A stretch of DNA of 64,000 bases from the NCBI RefSeq assembly GCF_014127285.1, contig NZ_CP059901.1, forward strand, positions 4,030,001-4,094,000, written 5' to 3'. How positions within the stretch are numbered: position 1 is the stretch's first letter; every line of letters starts with the position of its first letter. The DNA is from Mumia sp. ZJ1417. Its GTDB lineage: Bacteria; Actinomycetota; Actinomycetes; Propionibacteriales; Nocardioidaceae. The notes beneath the pieces were generated by a model. The model saw only the letters and a list, made by a program, of their open reading frames with translations. It did not search any database and was not told the DNA's origin. A program made the translations under genes and the position numbers. Below, piece by piece: positions 17,136-25,819 of this stretch.

Positions 17136-18018
17136 GGGGCGCGGACGGGGGCACGAAGACCCAGGGCGTACGGGGCAGCGCCGCGGGGTCGAACTCCGCC
17201 AGCATCCCCGCCGCGTCGCGCGCGGCCATGCCGAGCGAGTCCGCGATCGTCGCGACCACGTCGGCCGTGCTCCATCCGAGCGCGTGCAGGTCCGCGAGCG
17301 TCACGGCGCCGTCGCGCTTGGCGAGCCGCTTGCCGTCGACGTTCAGCGCCAGCGGCACGTGCGCGTAGACCGGCGGCGTGAGGCCGAGGAGTGCCGCGAG
17401 GTAGGCCTGACGAGGTGCCGACGCCAGCAGGTCGTCGCCTCGTACGACCTGGTCGACGCCCATCGCACCGTCGTCCACGACCACCGCCAGGTTGTACGCG
17501 GGGACGCCGTCGTTGCGGACGAGGACGAGGTCGTCGACCGGACCCGTGTACGCGCCGTGGAGCAGGTCGCGAACCGTGAACTGGGCGACGCCCGCACGCA
17601 GGCGCAGCGCGGCGGGCCGTTCGGCGCGGCGCTCCTCGCGCTCGGCCTCGCTGAGCCGGCGGCACGTCCCCGGATAGAGGCCCGGCGTCCCGTGCGGCGC
17701 GGACGTCGCCTCGGCGATCTCGCGGCGGGTGCAGAAGCACTCGTACGTCAGGCCGCGCGCGACCAGAGCGGCGACCGCCTCGTCGTACACGGAGCGGCGC
17801 TCGGACTGCCGGACAACCGGCGGGTCCCAGTCGATCCCGAGCGCGGCGAGGTCCGCGAGCTGGCGCTCCTCGGCCCCCTCGCGCACGCGGTCGAGGTCCT
17901 CCACACGCATGAGGAATCCCCGTCCGGTCGAACGGGCGAACATCCACGCGAGCAGCGCCGTACGGAGGTTGCCGATGTGCAGATCCCCCGAAGGGCTCGG
18001 GGCGTACCGCCCGCTCAC
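17122..18018 (-). CDS. gluQ: glutamyl-Q tRNA(Asp) synthetase (GluQ-RS)
   Basis: A 298-residue truncated glutamyl-tRNA synthetase paralogue lacking the anticodon-binding domain, the expected GluQ-RS form. The HIGH-like motif PSGDLHIGN is at residues 7-15. The zinc site ECFC...YPGTC has the CxC-x-Y-x3-C type spacing, and the KMSKS equivalent GKRLAKRDGA is near 230. The enzyme glutamylates queuosine at position 34 of tRNA(Asp). GTG at 18018 overlaps the stop of the upstream B12-binding gene (GTGA). The last codons lie in an inverted-repeat arm. Confidence 0.93.
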   Translation of the reverse strand: MSGRYAPSPSGDLHIGNLRTALLAWMFARSTGRGFLMRVEDLDRVREGAEERQLADLAALGIDWDPPVVRQSERRSVYDEAVAALVARGLTYECFCTRREIAEATSAPHGTPGLYPGTCRRLSEAEREERRAERPAALRLRAGVAQFTVRDLLHGAYTGPVDDLVLVRNDGVPAYNLAVVVDDGAMGVDQVVRGDDLLASAPRQAYLAALLGLTPPVYAHVPLALNVDGKRLAKRDGAVTLADLHALGWSTADVVATIADSLGMAARDAAGMLAEFDPAALPRTPWVFVPPSAPPSAW

Positions 18019-18839
18019 GCCACCCGCCGGACGCCGGCGTGCTCGGCCACCGCACCCGCGTGCAGCACCGACGCAAGCGCCTCCACGCCGTCCACGAGCC
18101 GCGGCCCCGGCCGTACGATCAGCGCGTCGGCGTCGATCGCCCACACCGGCACCGGCCCGACCATCTCGGCCACGCGCGCGGCGACCTCCTCGGCCTGCTT
18201 GGCGGCGCCGTCCAGGTCGTACCCGCACGGCGCGACCACCACGATGTCCGGCCGGGCCGTGCGCAGCGTCTTCCAGCCGGTCGGGTGCGACGGTGCTCCG
18301 GGATGACCCGCTGCGCAGATTCCGCCCGCGAGCGCGACCATGTCCGGGATCCAATGGCCGGCGAGATACAACGGGTCGGTCCACTCCACGACCGCGACGC
18401 GCGGCCGTTCGCGCCCCTCGACGGCGAGGCAGACGTCCGCGAGACGGCTGCGCAGCTGCGCGACCAGGGCCTCTCCGCGCTGCGGGACCCCGGCGCACTG
18501 CGCGACCTCGGCGATGCCGACGAGGACGTCGGCGAGCGAGTGCGGGTCGAGCGTGACGACGGCCGCGTCGGAGCCGAGCCGTGCGAGCGCAAGGTCTACA
18601 TCGCCGGCGGGGACGGCGCAGACCGCGCAGAGGTCCTGGGTGAGGATCAGCGCCGGGTCGAGCCCGGCCAACGCGTCCACGTCGAGGACCGAGCGGGTGT
18701 GGCCGGCGCGGACGACGACCTGACGCCCCGTACGGGCCCGCTCGTCGCACTCGTGAGTCACCGCGACGAGGTCGTCGCCCAGGGCGAGGGCGAGGACGAT
18801 GTCTGTGGCGGCCGGCAGCAGGGACACGATGCCGCTCAT
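18015..18839 (-). CDS. cobalamin-binding (BtuF-like) protein without signal peptide
   Basis: A 274-residue periplasmic-binding-fold protein of the BtuF/FepB class: MSGIVSLLPAATDIVLALALGDDLVAVTHECD opens the first lobe and HWIPDMVALAGG lies in the second. Unlike transporter components it starts directly with the fold, with no signal peptide or lipobox, so the protein is probably cytosolic. Such forms occur widely in actinobacteria as uncharacterised cobalamin-binding proteins. It is translationally coupled to gluQ, a queuosine-tRNA modifying enzyme; queuosine synthesis has a B12-dependent step (QueG), so a functional link is conceivable but is inference. Confidence 0.8.
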   Translation of the reverse strand: MSGIVSLLPAATDIVLALALGDDLVAVTHECDERARTGRQVVVRAGHTRSVLDVDALAGLDPALILTQDLCAVCAVPAGDVDLALARLGSDAAVVTLDPHSLADVLVGIAEVAQCAGVPQRGEALVAQLRSRLADVCLAVEGRERPRVAVVEWTDPLYLAGHWIPDMVALAGGICAAGHPGAPSHPTGWKTLRTARPDIVVVAPCGYDLDGAAKQAEEVAARVAEMVGPVPVWAIDADALIVRPGPRLVDGVEALASVLHAGAVAEHAGVRRVA

Positions 18840-18961
18840 GACGATTCCCTCATAGACCGGGCATCCTACGCACGCCCTGACCGGCGGCGACAGGCGCGAG
18901 GGCTAGTCGTGACGGATCCCACAGCCGCCGGCCTGTCAGGATCGCGTGCCACGATCGAAGG

Positions 18962-19891
18962 GTGAGCACGTCCGGTCCCCCGCGCCCCGACGCCGTCCGC
19001 ACCTGGCGTCCGGACGGGCCCGTCAACGTGCGCCGTACCCTCGCGATGCTCGCCAAGGGCCCGTACGACCCTGCGCACCACGTGACCCCCGACGGTGCGG
19101 TGTGGCGTGCGAGCCGGATGCCCGACGGCGCCGTTACCTACCGCGTCACGTCCGTCGACGGCGAGATCCGGGTCGAGGCCTGGGGGCCGGGCTCCGGCAC
19201 CCTGGTCGCCGACGCCCCCACGCTTCTCGGCGCCGACGACGACTGGACAGGCTTCGATCCGCTCATCCCTCTCGTTGCCCGAGCCCGCCAGCGCCACCCC
19301 GGGCTACGCTTCCCCCGCCAGCGTCGCGTGCTCGAGGTGCTCGTCCCCGCGATCCTCGAGCAGCGCGTCCCCGGCGTCGACGCGTTCGCCGCATGGCGCC
19401 GCCTGCTGCGCGCCCACGGCGAGCCCGCACCCGGCCCGACGCCACGGCCGATGTCGGTCCCGTTGCCGCCCGAGCAGTGGCGGACGCTGCCGTCGTGGGT
19501 CTGGCACCGCGCCGGCGTCGATCCCGCACGCTCCCGCACCGTCATCCGCGTCGCCGAGCGCGCCACGGCCCTCGCGCGGCTCGTCGACCGTCCGTACGAC
19601 GAGGTCGCCGCTGGCCTGCGCTCGCTCCCCGGTGTCGGGGTGTGGACGGCGGCGGAGGTGACGCTGCGTCTCGGCGACCCCGATGCGGTCTCGGTCGGCG
19701 ACTACAACCTGGCCAAGGACGTCGGCACCACGTTCGATGGCGCACCGGTGGACGACGCGAGGATGCTCGAGATCCTCGAGCCGTGGCGTGGCCACCGGGG
19801 CCGCGTCGTGCACCTGCTGTACGCCGACGGGGTGCTCGGGCGACCGCGTCGCGGCCCGCGGATCACCCGGATGGACCACCGCACGCGCTGA
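18962..19891 (+). CDS. DNA-3-methyladenine glycosylase II-type (AlkA/HhH-GPD) protein
   Basis: A 309-residue helix-hairpin-helix-GPD base-excision glycosylase. The hairpin LPGVGVWTAAE is near 221-231, followed by the catalytic Asp247 in VGDYNL. The N-terminal 110 residues form the AlkA-like beta domain. It would remove alkylated purines from DNA. The GTG start at 18962 has AAGG-type spacing; the gene is divergent from the B12-binding protein. No ada or ogt gene is next to it, so it is not in an obvious adaptive-response operon. Confidence 0.88.
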   Translation: MSTSGPPRPDAVRTWRPDGPVNVRRTLAMLAKGPYDPAHHVTPDGAVWRASRMPDGAVTYRVTSVDGEIRVEAWGPGSGTLVADAPTLLGADDDWTGFDPLIPLVARARQRHPGLRFPRQRRVLEVLVPAILEQRVPGVDAFAAWRRLLRAHGEPAPGPTPRPMSVPLPPEQWRTLPSWVWHRAGVDPARSRTVIRVAERATALARLVDRPYDEVAAGLRSLPGVGVWTAAEVTLRLGDPDAVSVGDYNLAKDVGTTFDGAPVDDARMLEILEPWRGHRGRVVHLLYADGVLGRPRRGPRITRMDHRTR

Positions 19892-19955
19892 GCCGCCCTG
19901 CGCGACCCTGCGCAACCGACCTGCCGACCGCGCCCGCGCGGGGGATGATGACGGC

Positions 19956-20492
19956 ATGCGACGCCTGGGGGACGTCGCGTGGAGGGTCGCCGCCCTCGTC
20001 GCCGTATGGGTCATCCTCGGACGAGCCGTCGGAACGTTGGCCGGTGACACCCCCGACGCGACGATCGGTTCCGCGGTCGCGACCACGGCGCTGTGGTACG
20101 CGACGGCCGGCGCCGTCGCGCTCCGAGACGGTCACCGTCAGGCGTTGGCGACCCCGTACCCCGCCTGGGCGTTCATCGGTCTGCTCGCCTCGCTCCTCTG
20201 CGTGGTCTGGCAGTGGGCCGCTCGCGCCCTCAGCGAGGGAGTGGCCGTGGACCCGCTGCTGCTGCGTGACGACATCGCCCTTCTCGCACCCGGCCTCGTG
20301 GCCGGGGTGTGGGCGTGCGCCGCAGCGGGCCTGGCGCTGGGACGGCACGACCTGGCGGTACGGCAGCGGACCGCGGCCGACCTCGCCGAGACGACGCTGC
20401 GGGCTCAGCGGCCGCTGACGACGTCGGCGGCCCGGGCGATCCACGAGGTCGGGCCGCCGCGCCTGTCCTCGCGACGGTCCGCGGCGCGGTAG
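19956..20492 (+). CDS. hypothetical membrane protein
   Basis: A 178-residue protein with about four hydrophobic helices (roughly 7-27, 40-57, 68-90, 110-130) and a polar, Arg-rich C-terminal tail of some 45 residues. I do not recognise a family. ATG at 19956 follows a GGGGGATG-type purine run. Its 3' end overlaps the convergent flavin oxidase gene by 88 bp, an unusually long overlap for this window. The C-terminal tail may therefore be partly constrained by the other gene. Confidence 0.6.
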   Translation: MRRLGDVAWRVAALVAVWVILGRAVGTLAGDTPDATIGSAVATTALWYATAGAVALRDGHRQALATPYPAWAFIGLLASLLCVVWQWAARALSEGVAVDPLLLRDDIALLAPGLVAGVWACAAAGLALGRHDLAVRQRTAADLAETTLRAQRPLTTSAARAIHEVGPPRLSSRRSAAR

Positions 20493-21748
20493 GCGGCGTA
20501 CATCGCTTGGACCCCCAGCCACCGCAACGGCTCGGGCTCCCACCGACGCGTGCGGTGGCCGACCCACGGGAGGGCGGTGAGCGCGGTCGGCTCCCCGAGG
20601 ACGAGGTCGCGCAGCGTCCGCCCCGCGAGGTTGGTGGTCGTCACCCCGTGGCCGGTGTAGCCGCCGGCCGCGGCCAACCCTGTCGTACGGTCGAGCGTCA
20701 CAGCCGCGCACCAGTCTCGGGGGACGCCGAGCACGCCCGCCCACGCATGGTCGAGCCTCGCGCCGGCCGCCTGCGGGAACCGCTGCGCGAGGATCGCGCG
20801 CAGGCTGTCGATCGTGGCCTGCTGGGTGGCGCCGTCATGGTCGGTGCGCGAGCCGTAGCGGTACGGGACTCCGCGGCCGCCGATCGCGATCCGTCCGTCG
20901 GCGGTGCGCTGGGCGTACATGTAGGCGTGCGCCATGTCGCCGACCGTCTCGTAGCCGTCCCACCCGATCGCTTCCCACACCGCGTCGGCGAGCGGCTCGG
21001 TGACGACCATCGCGGAGTTCATCGGGAGCCAGGTGCGGCGCAGCCCGGGCAGGCGTGGGGTGAACCCCTCCGTCGCGCGGACGACGTAGGTCGCGTCCAC
21101 CCGCCCGGCCCGCAGCACGGCGCGACGCGGCTCGATCGCCACGACCTCCGTGTCCTCGTAGATCTCGACCCCGAGCCACTCGACGACCTCGGCAAGACCC
21201 GTCACGAGCTTCGCCGGGTGGAGGCGGGCGCAGTGCGGGGTCCACAGCGCGCTGACTGCCTCGGCGATCCGGACGCGCCCGGCGAGCGCGGAGGCGTCAA
21301 GGAGCTGGTGGTCGTGGTCGCCCCACGTGAGGGCGTGCTCGTGCTCGGCGCGCAGCCGCTCGTCCTGCGCCGGACTGCACGCGACGGTGAGCTCGCCACC
21401 CTTCACGATGTCGGCGTCGACACCCTCGGCGGCAGCGACCGCGATCACCTCGTCGACGGACCCCTTCATCTCCTCGGCGAGCGCGACCACGGCGTCGCGG
21501 CCGTGCGTACGCGCGTACCGCTCCGGCGAGCCGGCCATCGCCGCGGTCAGCCACCCGCCGTTGCGCCCGGACGCGCCGTAGCCGCACAGCGCCTTCTCGA
21601 GGACCGCGATCCGCAGGCTCGGATCGGCCTTGGCGAGGTAGTACGCCGTCCACAGTCCGGTCAGCCCGCCGCCGACGATCGCCACGTCGACACGGTGGTC
21701 GTGCGTGAGCGGAGGACGTGTGGGTGCGGTGCGCCCGAGGCTGTCCAT
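20405..21748 (-). CDS. FAD-dependent amine oxidase-type protein (PuuB/DAO family)
   Basis: A 447-residue DAO-superfamily flavoprotein. The dinucleotide motif VAIVGGGLTGLWTAYYLAKA is at 22-41, followed by the GYGASGRNGGWLT segment typical of gamma-glutamylputrescine oxidase-like enzymes. The C-terminal GGYTGHGVTTTNLAGRTL completes the FAD site. The substrate is probably an amine or amino acid derivative; no other polyamine pathway gene is adjacent. The ATG at 21748 is the first plausible start, as the frame upstream contains no other start codon before the PhzF gene end. Confidence 0.85.
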   Translation of the reverse strand: MDSLGRTAPTRPPLTHDHRVDVAIVGGGLTGLWTAYYLAKADPSLRIAVLEKALCGYGASGRNGGWLTAAMAGSPERYARTHGRDAVVALAEEMKGSVDEVIAVAAAEGVDADIVKGGELTVACSPAQDERLRAEHEHALTWGDHDHQLLDASALAGRVRIAEAVSALWTPHCARLHPAKLVTGLAEVVEWLGVEIYEDTEVVAIEPRRAVLRAGRVDATYVVRATEGFTPRLPGLRRTWLPMNSAMVVTEPLADAVWEAIGWDGYETVGDMAHAYMYAQRTADGRIAIGGRGVPYRYGSRTDHDGATQQATIDSLRAILAQRFPQAAGARLDHAWAGVLGVPRDWCAAVTLDRTTGLAAAGGYTGHGVTTTNLAGRTLRDLVLGEPTALTALPWVGHRTRRWEPEPLRWLGVQAMYAAYRAADRREDRRGGPTSWIARAADVVSGR

Positions 21749-21798
21749 CCAGAACGAGATCCGGCCGTTGACGCATGGGCCTTCGGCGCCCGACGTGC

Positions 21799-22638
21799 TC
21801 AGAGCACGACCGCCTTGCCGCTGACCCGTACACGCGACGTATCGGGGCTCAGGTTCACGTGGATCAGGCTCGGACGCCCCATGTCGACGCCCTGCTCGAT
21901 CGAGAATGCGGCGTCGGAGGCGACGAGCCCGTGGTGGGCGAGGTAGGCGCCGAACGCGGCGGCCGCGGCCCCGGTCGCGGGATCCTCGAAGACGCCGCCG
22001 ACCGGGAACGGGTTGCGCGACTGGAACGTGCCGAAGTGGTCGGGCCAGACGAGCTGGAGCGTCGTCAGGTCCGCCTCGCGCATGAGCGCCGCCAGCCGCG
22101 GCAGGTCGTACGACAGCCGGGCGAGCCGCTCGCGGGTACGGGTCACGAGCACGAGGTGCCAGACACCGGCGTTCGCGCGCGAGAGCGGATAGCGCGGGTC
22201 GAGGTCGTCGCGGGACCAGCCCAGCGCGTCGAGCACGTCGTCGACGAGATCGGCGTCGGCCGGCTCGACCTGCGGCTCCACGCTGGTCAGCGTGGCCCAG
22301 AGCCGGCCGCCGCGCGCGACGGTGTCGACCGCGATCTCGCCCGCCGGCGTGTGGAACGCCAGCGGCCCGGGACCGATCCGATCGGCGAGCGCGACCGCGG
22401 TGGCCACGGTGGCGTGCCCGCAGAACGCGACCTCGGACGCCGGAGCGAAGTAGCGCACGTCGTACGTCCGACCGTCGCCGTCGCGCGGGACCAGGAAGGC
22501 CGTCTCGGAGTAGCCGACATCCGCAGCCGTCGCGCGCATCTCGTCAGCGCTCATGCCGGTGGCGTCGAGCACGACCCCCGCAGGGTTGCCGCCGGCGGGG
22601 TCGTCGGAGAACGCGGTGTAGCGCAGGATCTCGGCCAT
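21799..22638 (-). CDS. PhzF-family isomerase
   Basis: A 279-residue protein with the diaminopimelate-epimerase-like double fold of PhzF. Visible signatures: GGNPAGVVLD at 16-25, the catalytic Glu45 in YSETAFL (same position as in Pseudomonas PhzF), FCGHATVA and EDPATGAAAAAFGAYL. There is no phenazine cluster here, so this is one of the common housekeeping PhzF-like isomerases of unknown substrate. It lies 50 bp upstream of the flavin oxidase on the same strand and may be co-transcribed with it. Confidence 0.9.
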   Translation of the reverse strand: MAEILRYTAFSDDPAGGNPAGVVLDATGMSADEMRATAADVGYSETAFLVPRDGDGRTYDVRYFAPASEVAFCGHATVATAVALADRIGPGPLAFHTPAGEIAVDTVARGGRLWATLTSVEPQVEPADADLVDDVLDALGWSRDDLDPRYPLSRANAGVWHLVLVTRTRERLARLSYDLPRLAALMREADLTTLQLVWPDHFGTFQSRNPFPVGGVFEDPATGAAAAAFGAYLAHHGLVASDAAFSIEQGVDMGRPSLIHVNLSPDTSRVRVSGKAVVL

Positions 22639-22669
22639 GGGATCACGCTAGCGCGCGGCGACGCCGGGG

Positions 22670-23221
22670 CTACGGATGTCGCCCGAGGAAGGCCACGAGC
22701 TGCTCGGTCGGCGACGCGTCGGGGCCGACCTCGACCTCGGTGCCGATCTGGCCGCTGGTGCGCATGAGGTCGCCGAGCGTGTCGGTGCGGCGGCGGACCC
22801 ACGCGATGTCGGCGTCGGGGATCGTGTCGTCGACGCCGAGGGCGCGGGCGAGGTCCTACCCGTGGACGACGAAGTCGAAGCTCAGGAACCCGTCGACCAT
22901 CGCCTCGAATGTCGTCGCCCCGAAGATCGGACTCTCGTACGGGGTGCCTGCCACCTCCGGGTCGCGCAGGTCGGCGAGGACGGTGCCGGTGGCGTGGTCG
23001 TACGCGGCGCGGAGGCCGTCGCTCGGCGCCGGGGGGATCGTGCGTCCGACCAACGACTCGAACAGACCCTGGGTGTCGACGACGTGCTGCACCAGCGCCC
23101 GGACCGACCAGTCCTCGCACGGCGTCGGGTTGTCCCACGCGTCGTCGGGCACGCCCCGCAGGGTCGCGCCGAACCGCTCACGCAGGCGGGCGTAGCGGTC
23201 GGCGGGAGTCTCGTCAGTCAT
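22670..23221 (-). pseudogene. MDMPI/DinB-fold TIGR03086-type gene with in-frame amber codon
   Basis: A 184-codon frame with the mycothiol-dependent maleylpyruvate isomerase N-terminal fold: TPCEDWSVRALVQHVVDTQ near 41-59 gives the first metal His, and the family VHxWDLA motif should occur near 118-124. There the sequence reads V-V-H-G-TAG-D-L-A: codon 122 (22856-22858) is TAG where relatives have Trp TGG. After it, homologous sequence continues (ARALGVDDTIPD and on) to a normal stop at 22670. One G-to-A change explains this. The truncated product would lose the C-terminal helices. A sequencing error is the alternative. Confidence 0.8.
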
Positions 23222-23257
23222 GGCTCCGACCGTAGGGAAAGGCGCAGACACTCCCCC

Positions 23258-23608
23258 TCAACGCGGGACGTGCGCCATCCAGTCGGGCGGCACGCGCCCG
23301 GCCGGCCCTGGTGACGGCTGGTCCGCGGGGTGCGAGGTCGGGGGTGCGAGGTCCGGGCCCGTTGCGAGGGTCTCGTCCTGGTAGTCGTAGAACCAGTCCT
23401 CCCCCGGCTCGAACGACTGCACGTAGCGGTGGCCGGTCGCCTTCCAGTGGGCGGTCGCATGACGGGCTGGTGAGGAGTCGCAGCACCCGACGTGCCCGCA
23501 TTGCGCGCAGCGGCGAAGGTGGAACCACCAGCCCCGCGGGTCAGCGGTTTCGCACTCGACGCATCCCGGCCCGCTCGGCGTCACGTCCACGTCGATCCCC
23601 TCGGTCAT
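23258..23608 (-). CDS. UBP-type zinc-finger protein
   Basis: A 116-residue protein that is essentially one ZnF-UBP domain. Cysteines and histidines are seen in CVEC, CAQCGHVGCCDSS and the HATAHWKATGHRYVQSFEPG stretch, then EDWFYDY, the family end. In bacteria these stand-alone domains have unknown roles; in eukaryotes the domain binds the free ubiquitin C-terminus. ATG at 23608 follows GGGAGGGCG. A C-terminal Pro-rich tail of about 35 residues looks disordered. Confidence 0.88.
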   Translation of the reverse strand: MTEGIDVDVTPSGPGCVECETADPRGWWFHLRRCAQCGHVGCCDSSPARHATAHWKATGHRYVQSFEPGEDWFYDYQDETLATGPDLAPPTSHPADQPSPGPAGRVPPDWMAHVPR

Positions 23609-23697
23609 CAGATCGCCCTCCCGTCGGCGCAGCGGTCCCGCCAGGTTACGCCGGAGGACGCCGCCGGGCCCGCCGAAGCCGTGCCACCATGGACGGT

Positions 23698-24312
23698 ATG
23701 GCACCGGAGCAGCCTCACGACGCCCACGAGCCGCACGATGCGCCGACCACGGCGCCGTACGTGCCCGAAGTCGACGGGCGAGAGACCGAGGAGTTCGTCG
23801 AGCGCTGGTCGTACGGCAACCCGGAGGCCCCGCACACCATCGTCGAGTTCGGTGACTTCGAGTGCCCGTACTGCGGCGCCGCGAAGCCCGTCCTGCACGA
23901 CCTCATCTCAGGCTCCGACGGCGAGGTGCGCCTGGTGTGGCGGCACTTCCCGCTCTACACGGTGCACCCGTTCGCGTTGACCGCCGCGCTCGCCGCCGAG
24001 GCCGCCGGGCAGCAGGGCGCGTTCTGGCCGATGGCCGGACTGCTGTTCAAGCACCAGGACCGGCTCGACGACGCCTCGATCCTCGCGTACGGCGAGCAGC
24101 TCGACCTCGACACCAGCACGCTGGTCGGCGACGCCGCACAGGTGTACGCCGACGCGGTCCGTCGCGACTACGCCGACGGGATCGCGCTCGGGGTGCACGG
24201 CACGCCGACGCTGTTCCTCGACGGCGAGCCGTACCTCGACGGGGTCACCGTGCCCGACCTGCGCAAGGCGCTCGGCCTGTCACGCCGGGGATCGCCACGG
24301 TCCGTCCGGTAG
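23698..24312 (+). CDS. DsbA/FrnE-like thioredoxin-fold disulfide protein
   Basis: A 204-residue DsbA-family protein with the active-site C56-P-Y-C59 in FGDFECPYCG, an inserted helical domain, and the cis-Pro loop HGTPTLFLDG near the C-terminus. No signal peptide is visible, so it is probably cytosolic rather than an envelope oxidase. An in-frame ATG nine bases upstream (23689) is an alternative start. The 3' end overlaps the convergent nhaA by 33 bp. In actinobacteria DsbA-like genes often adjoin NhaA, and some NhaA proteins are fused to such a domain, so a shared role is possible. Confidence 0.85.
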   Translation: MAPEQPHDAHEPHDAPTTAPYVPEVDGRETEEFVERWSYGNPEAPHTIVEFGDFECPYCGAAKPVLHDLISGSDGEVRLVWRHFPLYTVHPFALTAALAAEAAGQQGAFWPMAGLLFKHQDRLDDASILAYGEQLDLDTSTLVGDAAQVYADAVRRDYADGIALGVHGTPTLFLDGEPYLDGVTVPDLRKALGLSRRGSPRSVR

Positions 24313-25680
24313 CGGCGGCGGGCCGTCCTCCTCATCCGGCGAGCACAACGACATGCGCTCGCCGAAGAACCTGAGGATCACGGCGCCGACCAGTCCCGAC
24401 GCGAGCGAGCCGACGAGGATGCCGATCTTCGCCTCGTTGCGCAGCGCCTCGTCGGCAAACGCGAGCTCGCTGACGAACAGCGCGATCGTGAACCCGATGC
24501 CGCACAGGAACGCGCCCCCGATCAGGTGGCCGTACCGGACCCGCCCGGGCAGCGTGCCGAGTCCGGTCTGCAGCGCGATCGCCGCACCTGCCACGACGCC
24601 GAGCGCCTTGCCGACGAACAGGCCGAGCACCACGCCGAGCGTGACGGGACTGCCGAGCGCATCACTGAGCGCGTCACCGCTGAGAACGATGCCGGCATTG
24701 GCGAGTCCGAACGCGGGGACGACGAGGTACGAGCTGAGCGGGTGCAGCGCGTCCTGGAGGCGGTCGGCGGTCGGCACGGCGGAGCGTACGGCACTGACGG
24801 CCAGCCGCGAGCGCGTCGCGTCCCGGTCCTCGATCAGCGCCCGCCCATAGAACATCAGCCGCAGCCGCACCTCCTCCGTACGCGAGCTGTGGCGGACGGG
24901 GACGCTCAGGCCGACCGCGACGCCGGCGAGGGTCGGGTGCAGTCCTGACTCAAGGACGGCCAGCCACAGCGCGACCCCGACGAAAAGGTACGGGGCGACC
25001 TGCCAGATGCCCACCCACCGCATCGCGACGAGCAGAGCGACGAGCGCCGCGCTGATCGCGAGCGCCGTGAACGAGACGTCGTCGGAGTAGAAGATGCCGA
25101 GCAGCGCGATCGCGCCGATGTCGTCGAAGATCGCGAGCGTCAGCAAGAACACGCGCAGCTGGTCCGGGCACCGGGGGCCGACCAGCGCCAGGACGCCAAC
25201 GACGAATGCGGTGTCGGTCGACATCGGGACGCCCCAGCCGTCGAAGTCCGCACCGGAGGGGTTGACGAGGATGAAGAGCAGGATCGGGATCGCCAGGCCG
25301 CCGACCGCGCCGAACAGCGGCACCGACGCCGCGCGGAAGCTCCGCAGCTCGCCGACAGTCAACTCGCGGTTGACCTCGAGGCCGACGACGAGGAAGAAGA
25401 TCGCCATCGCGCCGTCGTTGATCCAGTGGTGCAGCGAGAGGTCGATGCTCCCGTCGCCGATCGCAATGCTGGCCGGCGTCGACCAGAACTCCTCGTACGA
25501 GTGGCCCGCGACGTTGGCCCAGACCAGCGCGGCCGCGGACAGCGCGAGCAGCAGCATCGCTCCGCCGGACTCGGTCGAGAGATAGCGTCGAAGGCCTGCC
25601 GACAGCCGGGGGTACGGCACGACGACGTGGGGCTTGGGGCCCGGCCTCGTCGGGACTCCGGTGGGGATCGGATCGTTCAC
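24280..25680 (-). CDS. nhaA: Na+/H+ antiporter NhaA
   Basis: A 466-residue NhaA-family antiporter of the inner membrane with about twelve helices. The ion-binding pair of aspartates is in LAIFDDIGAIALLG, equivalent to D163-D164 of E. coli NhaA. STDTAFVVGVLAL and HHWINDGAMAIFFLVVGLE also match. It exchanges protons for sodium and supports pH and salt homeostasis. The C-terminal extension is acidic and Pro-rich (SPDEEDGPPPLP). It starts upstream of a 139-bp gap before the divergent EamA gene. Confidence 0.95.
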   Translation of the reverse strand: MNDPIPTGVPTRPGPKPHVVVPYPRLSAGLRRYLSTESGGAMLLLALSAAALVWANVAGHSYEEFWSTPASIAIGDGSIDLSLHHWINDGAMAIFFLVVGLEVNRELTVGELRSFRAASVPLFGAVGGLAIPILLFILVNPSGADFDGWGVPMSTDTAFVVGVLALVGPRCPDQLRVFLLTLAIFDDIGAIALLGIFYSDDVSFTALAISAALVALLVAMRWVGIWQVAPYLFVGVALWLAVLESGLHPTLAGVAVGLSVPVRHSSRTEEVRLRLMFYGRALIEDRDATRSRLAVSAVRSAVPTADRLQDALHPLSSYLVVPAFGLANAGIVLSGDALSDALGSPVTLGVVLGLFVGKALGVVAGAAIALQTGLGTLPGRVRYGHLIGGAFLCGIGFTIALFVSELAFADEALRNEAKIGILVGSLASGLVGAVILRFFGERMSLCSPDEEDGPPPLPDGPWRSPA

Positions 25681-25819
25681 GCGTCAAGCCTCGCAGAGCA
25701 GGCGCGGCGGCGAGTCCGTACGGGCGCGCGTGCCGCGATCTGGACGTTGGCGCGATCTGTCCCTGCACCTGGCGGTTAACGCGTGGCGCACTGTCGGTCC
25801 CGCTCCGTAACGTCGGCTC

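Noticed and set aside
18840-18961. Cobalamin riboswitch upstream of the B12-binding protein gene
   Set aside because: The 122-bp divergent gap is too short for a full class I B12 riboswitch with promoter, and the conserved GCCACTG/B12-box-like sequences are not visible.
21799-22638. Phenazine biosynthesis gene
   Set aside because: PhzF-like isomerases are widespread; none of phzA-E or phzG is nearby.
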